Assembly: GCA_035456405.1 (NCBI GenBank)
Contig: DATIDG010000021.1
Coordinates: 9,852 to 73,851, forward strand
From: JAGVSZ01 sp035456405
Lineage (GTDB): Bacteria > Pseudomonadota > Gammaproteobacteria > Burkholderiales > SG8-39
Reading direction: 5' to 3'
DNA: 64,000 nucleotides
The notes under the pieces are model-generated. The model made no database searches and was not told where the DNA came from. It saw only the letters and a program-made list of their open reading frames with translations. Positions 60,952 through 64,000 of this stretch are shown one piece after another (the first letter of the stretch is position 1; each line of letters opens with the position of its first letter). The position numbers were made by a program, and so were the translations under genes.

Positions 60952-61743
60952 ATGAGCGCGCGTCCTTCGACCGTGCTGGTGGTCGGCGCCACCGGCAGCA
61001 TCGGCCGGCACGTCGTAGACGAGGCGCTGCGCGAAGGCTACGCAGTGCGCGCGCTGGTGCGCGACCCGGCCGGCGCCCGACGGCTGCCGGCCGAGGCGCA
61101 GCGGGTGGTCGGCGACCTGACTCGCCCGGAGACCCTGGCGGCGGCGGTGGACGGCGTGGATGCCATCGTCTTCACCCACGGCTCGGACGGGCAGGGCAAA
61201 GCCGGGGCCGAGCGCATCGACTACGGCGGCGTGCGCAACGTGCTGACGGCGCTGGCCGGGCGTAAGGCGCGCATCGCGCTGATGACCGCGATAGGCGCGA
61301 CCGACCGCGATGGCGCCTACAACCGCGCCACCGAGGCGCACGACTGGAAGCGCCGGGGCGAGCGGCTGGTGCGCGCCTGCGGCCTGCCGTACACCATCGT
61401 GCGGCCCGGCTGGTTCGACCGCAACGACCACGACCAGCTGCGGCTGGTCGCGCTGCAGGGCGACACCCGTCACAGCGGGACGCCGCGCGACGGCGTGGTG
61501 GCGCGCCGCCAGATCGCCGAGGTGCTGATGCGCAGCCTGTCCTCGGTCGCCGCCGACCACAAGACCTTCGAGCTGGTCGCCGAGCGCGGCCCCGCGACGG
61601 CGGACTTCGATGCGCTGTTCGCGCCACTGGCGGCCGATGCGCCGCGGGCGCTGGACGGCGCGCGCGACACCTCCAACATGCCGCCGGATCGGGAGCCGGA
61701 GCGGGTCCGCGAGGATCTGCGAGCCCTCACCGGCCGCAGCTGA
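60952..61743 (+). CDS. NAD(P)-binding NmrA-like/atypical SDR protein
   Basis: 263 residues, ATG after GAAAGGAAG. The dinucleotide motif VVGATGSIGRHV is near residues 10-21, followed by VRALVRDPAGARRLP and DGVDAIVFTHGSDG. Later GLPYTIVRPGWFD is the atypical-SDR pattern. There is no YxxxK triad, so it is a redox sensor or a reductase of the NmrA/YbjT kind. Its first codons overlap no gene, but the broken ADH ends just 17 bases upstream, suggesting a former operon. Confidence 0.82.
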   Translation: MSARPSTVLVVGATGSIGRHVVDEALREGYAVRALVRDPAGARRLPAEAQRVVGDLTRPETLAAAVDGVDAIVFTHGSDGQGKAGAERIDYGGVRNVLTALAGRKARIALMTAIGATDRDGAYNRATEAHDWKRRGERLVRACGLPYTIVRPGWFDRNDHDQLRLVALQGDTRHSGTPRDGVVARRQIAEVLMRSLSSVAADHKTFELVAERGPATADFDALFAPLAADAPRALDGARDTSNMPPDREPERVREDLRALTGRS

Positions 61744-61810
61744 ACTCCGCTGCGGCATCGAGCGGGCTATCCCGACCCGGTGCCGCACATTCGTTTGAGG
61801 AGATTCCGCC

Positions 61811-62656
61811 ATGCCACAACTCACCCGGCTCATCAACGTCATCGTCGTCATCGGCCCCGGGTCCATCGGTCAGGCCATCGCGCGGCGTGTCGGCGTGGGC
61901 AAGCGCGTCCTGCTGGCCGACCTGCGCGGGGAGAATGCCGAAGCGGCCGCCGAGGTATTGAGCAACGCCGGATACGAAGCAAACATCGCGACCGTCGACG
62001 TGTCCTCGCGCGAGTCGGTCCATGCGCTGGTCGGGAAGGCCACGGCGCTCGGCAACGTCACCGGCGTCATCCATGCCGCCGGCGTCTCGCCATCACAGGC
62101 ATCGCCGGAAACGATCCTTGCCGTCGACCTCTACGGCACCGCGCTGGTGCTGGAGGAATTCGGCAACGTCATCGCATCCGGTGGTTCCGGCGTCGTCATC
62201 GCTTCGCAGTCGGGCCACCGCCTGGGCGCGCTGACGGCCGAGCAGAACAAGGCCCTGGCATTGACGCCCGCCGACGAGCTGCTGTCTCTTCCCTTCCTGC
62301 AGCCGGATCAGGTGAAGGATTCGCTGCACGCCTACCAGCTTTCCAAGCGCGGCAACTCGCTGCGGGTCATGGCCGAGGCGGTGCGCTGGGGCAAGCGCAG
62401 CGCGCGGGTCAACACCATCAGCCCCGGCATCGTCATTACGCCGCTTGCCAAGGATGAACTGACCGGGCCGCGCGGCGAAGGCTATCGGCGCATGATTGAG
62501 CTGTGCCCGGTCGGGCGTGCCGGCACACCGGATGAAGTCGGAGCCGTGGGCGCGATGCTCATGGGGCCGGATGGCGCATTCATCACCGGCAGCGATTTCC
62601 TGATGGACGGTGGTGTCACCGCGTCCTACTGGTTCGGCGAGCTCGCGCCGAAGTGA
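61811..62656 (+). CDS. Short-chain dehydrogenase/reductase
   Basis: 281 residues. The cofactor motif is unusual: VIGPGSIGQAIARRV in place of TGxxxGxG, still consistent with a Rossmann start. The active-site YQLSK is present, with Ser in VIASQSGH. Ends GSDFLMDGGVTASYWFGE, the standard C-terminal sequence. GAGGAG 61797-61802 gives the ribosome site. An SDR of unknown substrate; it is followed by a 330-base gap. Confidence 0.83.
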   Translation: MPQLTRLINVIVVIGPGSIGQAIARRVGVGKRVLLADLRGENAEAAAEVLSNAGYEANIATVDVSSRESVHALVGKATALGNVTGVIHAAGVSPSQASPETILAVDLYGTALVLEEFGNVIASGGSGVVIASQSGHRLGALTAEQNKALALTPADELLSLPFLQPDQVKDSLHAYQLSKRGNSLRVMAEAVRWGKRSARVNTISPGIVITPLAKDELTGPRGEGYRRMIELCPVGRAGTPDEVGAVGAMLMGPDGAFITGSDFLMDGGVTASYWFGELAPK

Positions 62657-62985
62657 TTCCGTTCACCGTCCCGAAGAGGGAGTGCCGGACACGGGCGCTG
62701 CAAACTGCCGGTACCTGCGCGATCGTTCGGTGCGAATCACCGAGCGGGAGCAATATCGTTTGACAATGAACAGATCGTCGACGCAACCAGGCAGGAAACG
62801 GCGCGTTCGCCTGAAAGTCACGGTAGCCACCTTCCTGGTCTGCACCCTGGCAACGATCCGGAGGACTCATCAACGGGATGTGTGGAGCAGTGAGCGATGA
62901 GCTCTGCAAGTGCTGAAGCGTGCCCTTCGTCAGGGGGCGCGAATGTTCGAATCGCACATGCACTGACTGACCTCTGGGAGAACGC
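62657..62985. other. Gap with one weak small ORF
   Basis: A 44-codon plus-strand frame (62766-62900) opens MNRSSTQPGRKRRVRLKVTV and has a short hydrophobic stretch, but no strong ribosome site and no recognisable family. The rest shows nothing. Confidence 0.4.
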
Positions 62986-64000
62986 CGTGACCGCAAGGCA
63001 TCCGAAACTATTCAATGCATTCCTTCTGGCCTGGGTTGTCCTGACTGCGTCGGCATGCGCAACAGCACCCGGGAAGGACACGCCCGGGCCCCTGGTCATT
63101 CAGGAACAAGGCAGTTTCGCGGTCGGCGGAACCGTGATCACCGCCCCCGGCACCTACGATCCCATGAAGCAGCAGGCCCCGGACGGGCAGACCTTTCACG
63201 GTGATCACGCCTATGTGTTCTATCAAGTCCCGGTCAACGCCCGCAAGTTTCCGCTCGTGCTCTGGCACGGCTTCGGACAATTCTCGAAGACATGGGAAAC
63301 CACGCCCGATGGGCGCGAGGGCTTCCAGAACATCTTCCTGCGCCGCGGCTTCGGGGTCTACGTGGTCGACCAGCCACGACGCGGCAATGCAGGACGCAGC
63401 ACCCTGCCGATCACGATCACGCCGACGCCCGACGAGCAGACCTGGTTCAACATCTTCCGCGTCGGTATCTGGCCGAACCATTTCCCCGGCGTGCAGTTCT
63501 CGCGCGACCCGCAGGCCCTGAACCAGTACTTCCGCCAGATGACGCCCAACACGGGTCCCTTCGATGTGGAGGTGATCTCGGACGCGGTGTCCGCGCTGTT
63601 CAACAGGATCGGGCCGGGGATTCTCGTCACCCATTCACAAGGTGGCGGGCCGGGCTGGGTCACCGCCATGAAGAATCGCAACGTCCGTGCCGTCGTTTCC
63701 TATGAGCCTGGCAGCGGCTTTGTCTTTCCAAGCGGCGAGGTGCCATCTCCGATGCCAAGCTCCGGTGGCACCCTGGAGGCGGTTGGCGTGCCCCTGTCGG
63801 ATTTCATGCTGCTCACGAGAATCCCGATCATCATTTTTTACGGCGACAACATTCCCGAGCAGCCGATGGTGGTTCCGAGCCAGGACCAGTGGCGCGTGCG
63901 CCTGGCAATGGCCAGGCTATGGGCGGACGCCGTGAATCGCCGAGGCGGTGACGTTACCGTCGTGCACCTGCCTGAAGCAGGCATTCGCGGCAATACGCAC
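62986..64000 (+). CDS. Exported alpha/beta hydrolase, partial (runs off the window)
   Basis: About 338 codons visible, without a stop. GTG start after GGGAGA. The N-terminus is a signal peptide or lipoprotein signal (FLLAWVVLTASAC). The hydrolase fold shows KFPLVLWHGFGQFSKTWE (oxyanion region), VYVVDQPRRGNAGRS and the nucleophile elbow THSQGGGPGW with Ser. Near the end of the window IPIIIFYGDNIPEQP is the acid-loop region. A secreted esterase-like enzyme of unknown substrate. The catalytic His lies beyond the window. Confidence 0.8.

Overview
The window is GC-rich, coding on both strands and chromosomal. The order trxB, crp/fnr-type regulator, ftsK, lolA, rarA, serS, with a P-II gene, an Smr protein and a FemAB/DUF482-like acyltransferase nearby, is the arrangement I associate with Betaproteobacteria (Burkholderiales-like or a relative). 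That assignment rests on synteny and protein resemblance, not on a search.

Layout. (1) 1-18.9 kb is mostly core: RhlE helicase, an SDR, pyrophosphatase, GNAT/FemAB-like protein, TPR protein, GlnB, Smr, TrxB, Crp/Fnr regulator, FtsK, LolA, RarA, SerS, then a TRAP transporter (dctPQM) and tRNA-Ser(CGA). It also holds a decayed two-partner-secretion transporter (7.6-8.1 kb) and a remnant of a duplicated SDR. (2) 18.96-31.96 kb is a catabolic island. It starts 17 bp after the tRNA-Ser and is bounded by an 85-bp direct repeat (81/85 identical). It carries a 2-hydroxyacid dehydrogenase, a GntR regulator, RidA, hydantoinase/oxoprolinase-like HyuA and HyuB, a complete branched-chain-amino-acid-type ABC importer and an enolase-superfamily enzyme, most likely one inducible pathway for an unknown nitrogenous (lactam or hydantoin-like) substrate. 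(3) 32-38.7 kb has two divergent paralogous prepilin-like proteins, one ending in an Asn-Gly hexanucleotide-repeat tail, an orphan LuxR-type response regulator, a small lipoprotein and a GGDEF-EAL protein. (4) 38.8-56.3 kb has a 15.7-kb five-gene operon of very large proteins on the minus strand: a subtilisin-like protease, a DUF6603-type protein and three proteins of 1060, 1640 and 591 residues that I do not recognise. It is flanked on both sides by broken genes (nuclease, alpha/beta hydrolase, Secreted_repeat lipoprotein, AraC regulator). (5) 56.8-60.1 kb is a compact six-gene minus-strand operon encoding a full ubiquitin-like conjugation set (Ubl, E1, E2, JAB/JAMM protease) together with a J-domain protein and a membrane-anchored zinc-ribbon protein. 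(6) 60.5-64 kb has a truncated alcohol dehydrogenase, two SDR-type genes and an alpha/beta hydrolase that runs off the window.

The two most interesting systems are the giant-protein operon and the Ubl-conjugation operon with its unusual J-domain and zinc-ribbon partners. Most long ORFs opposite these genes are GC-driven shadows and were left out.
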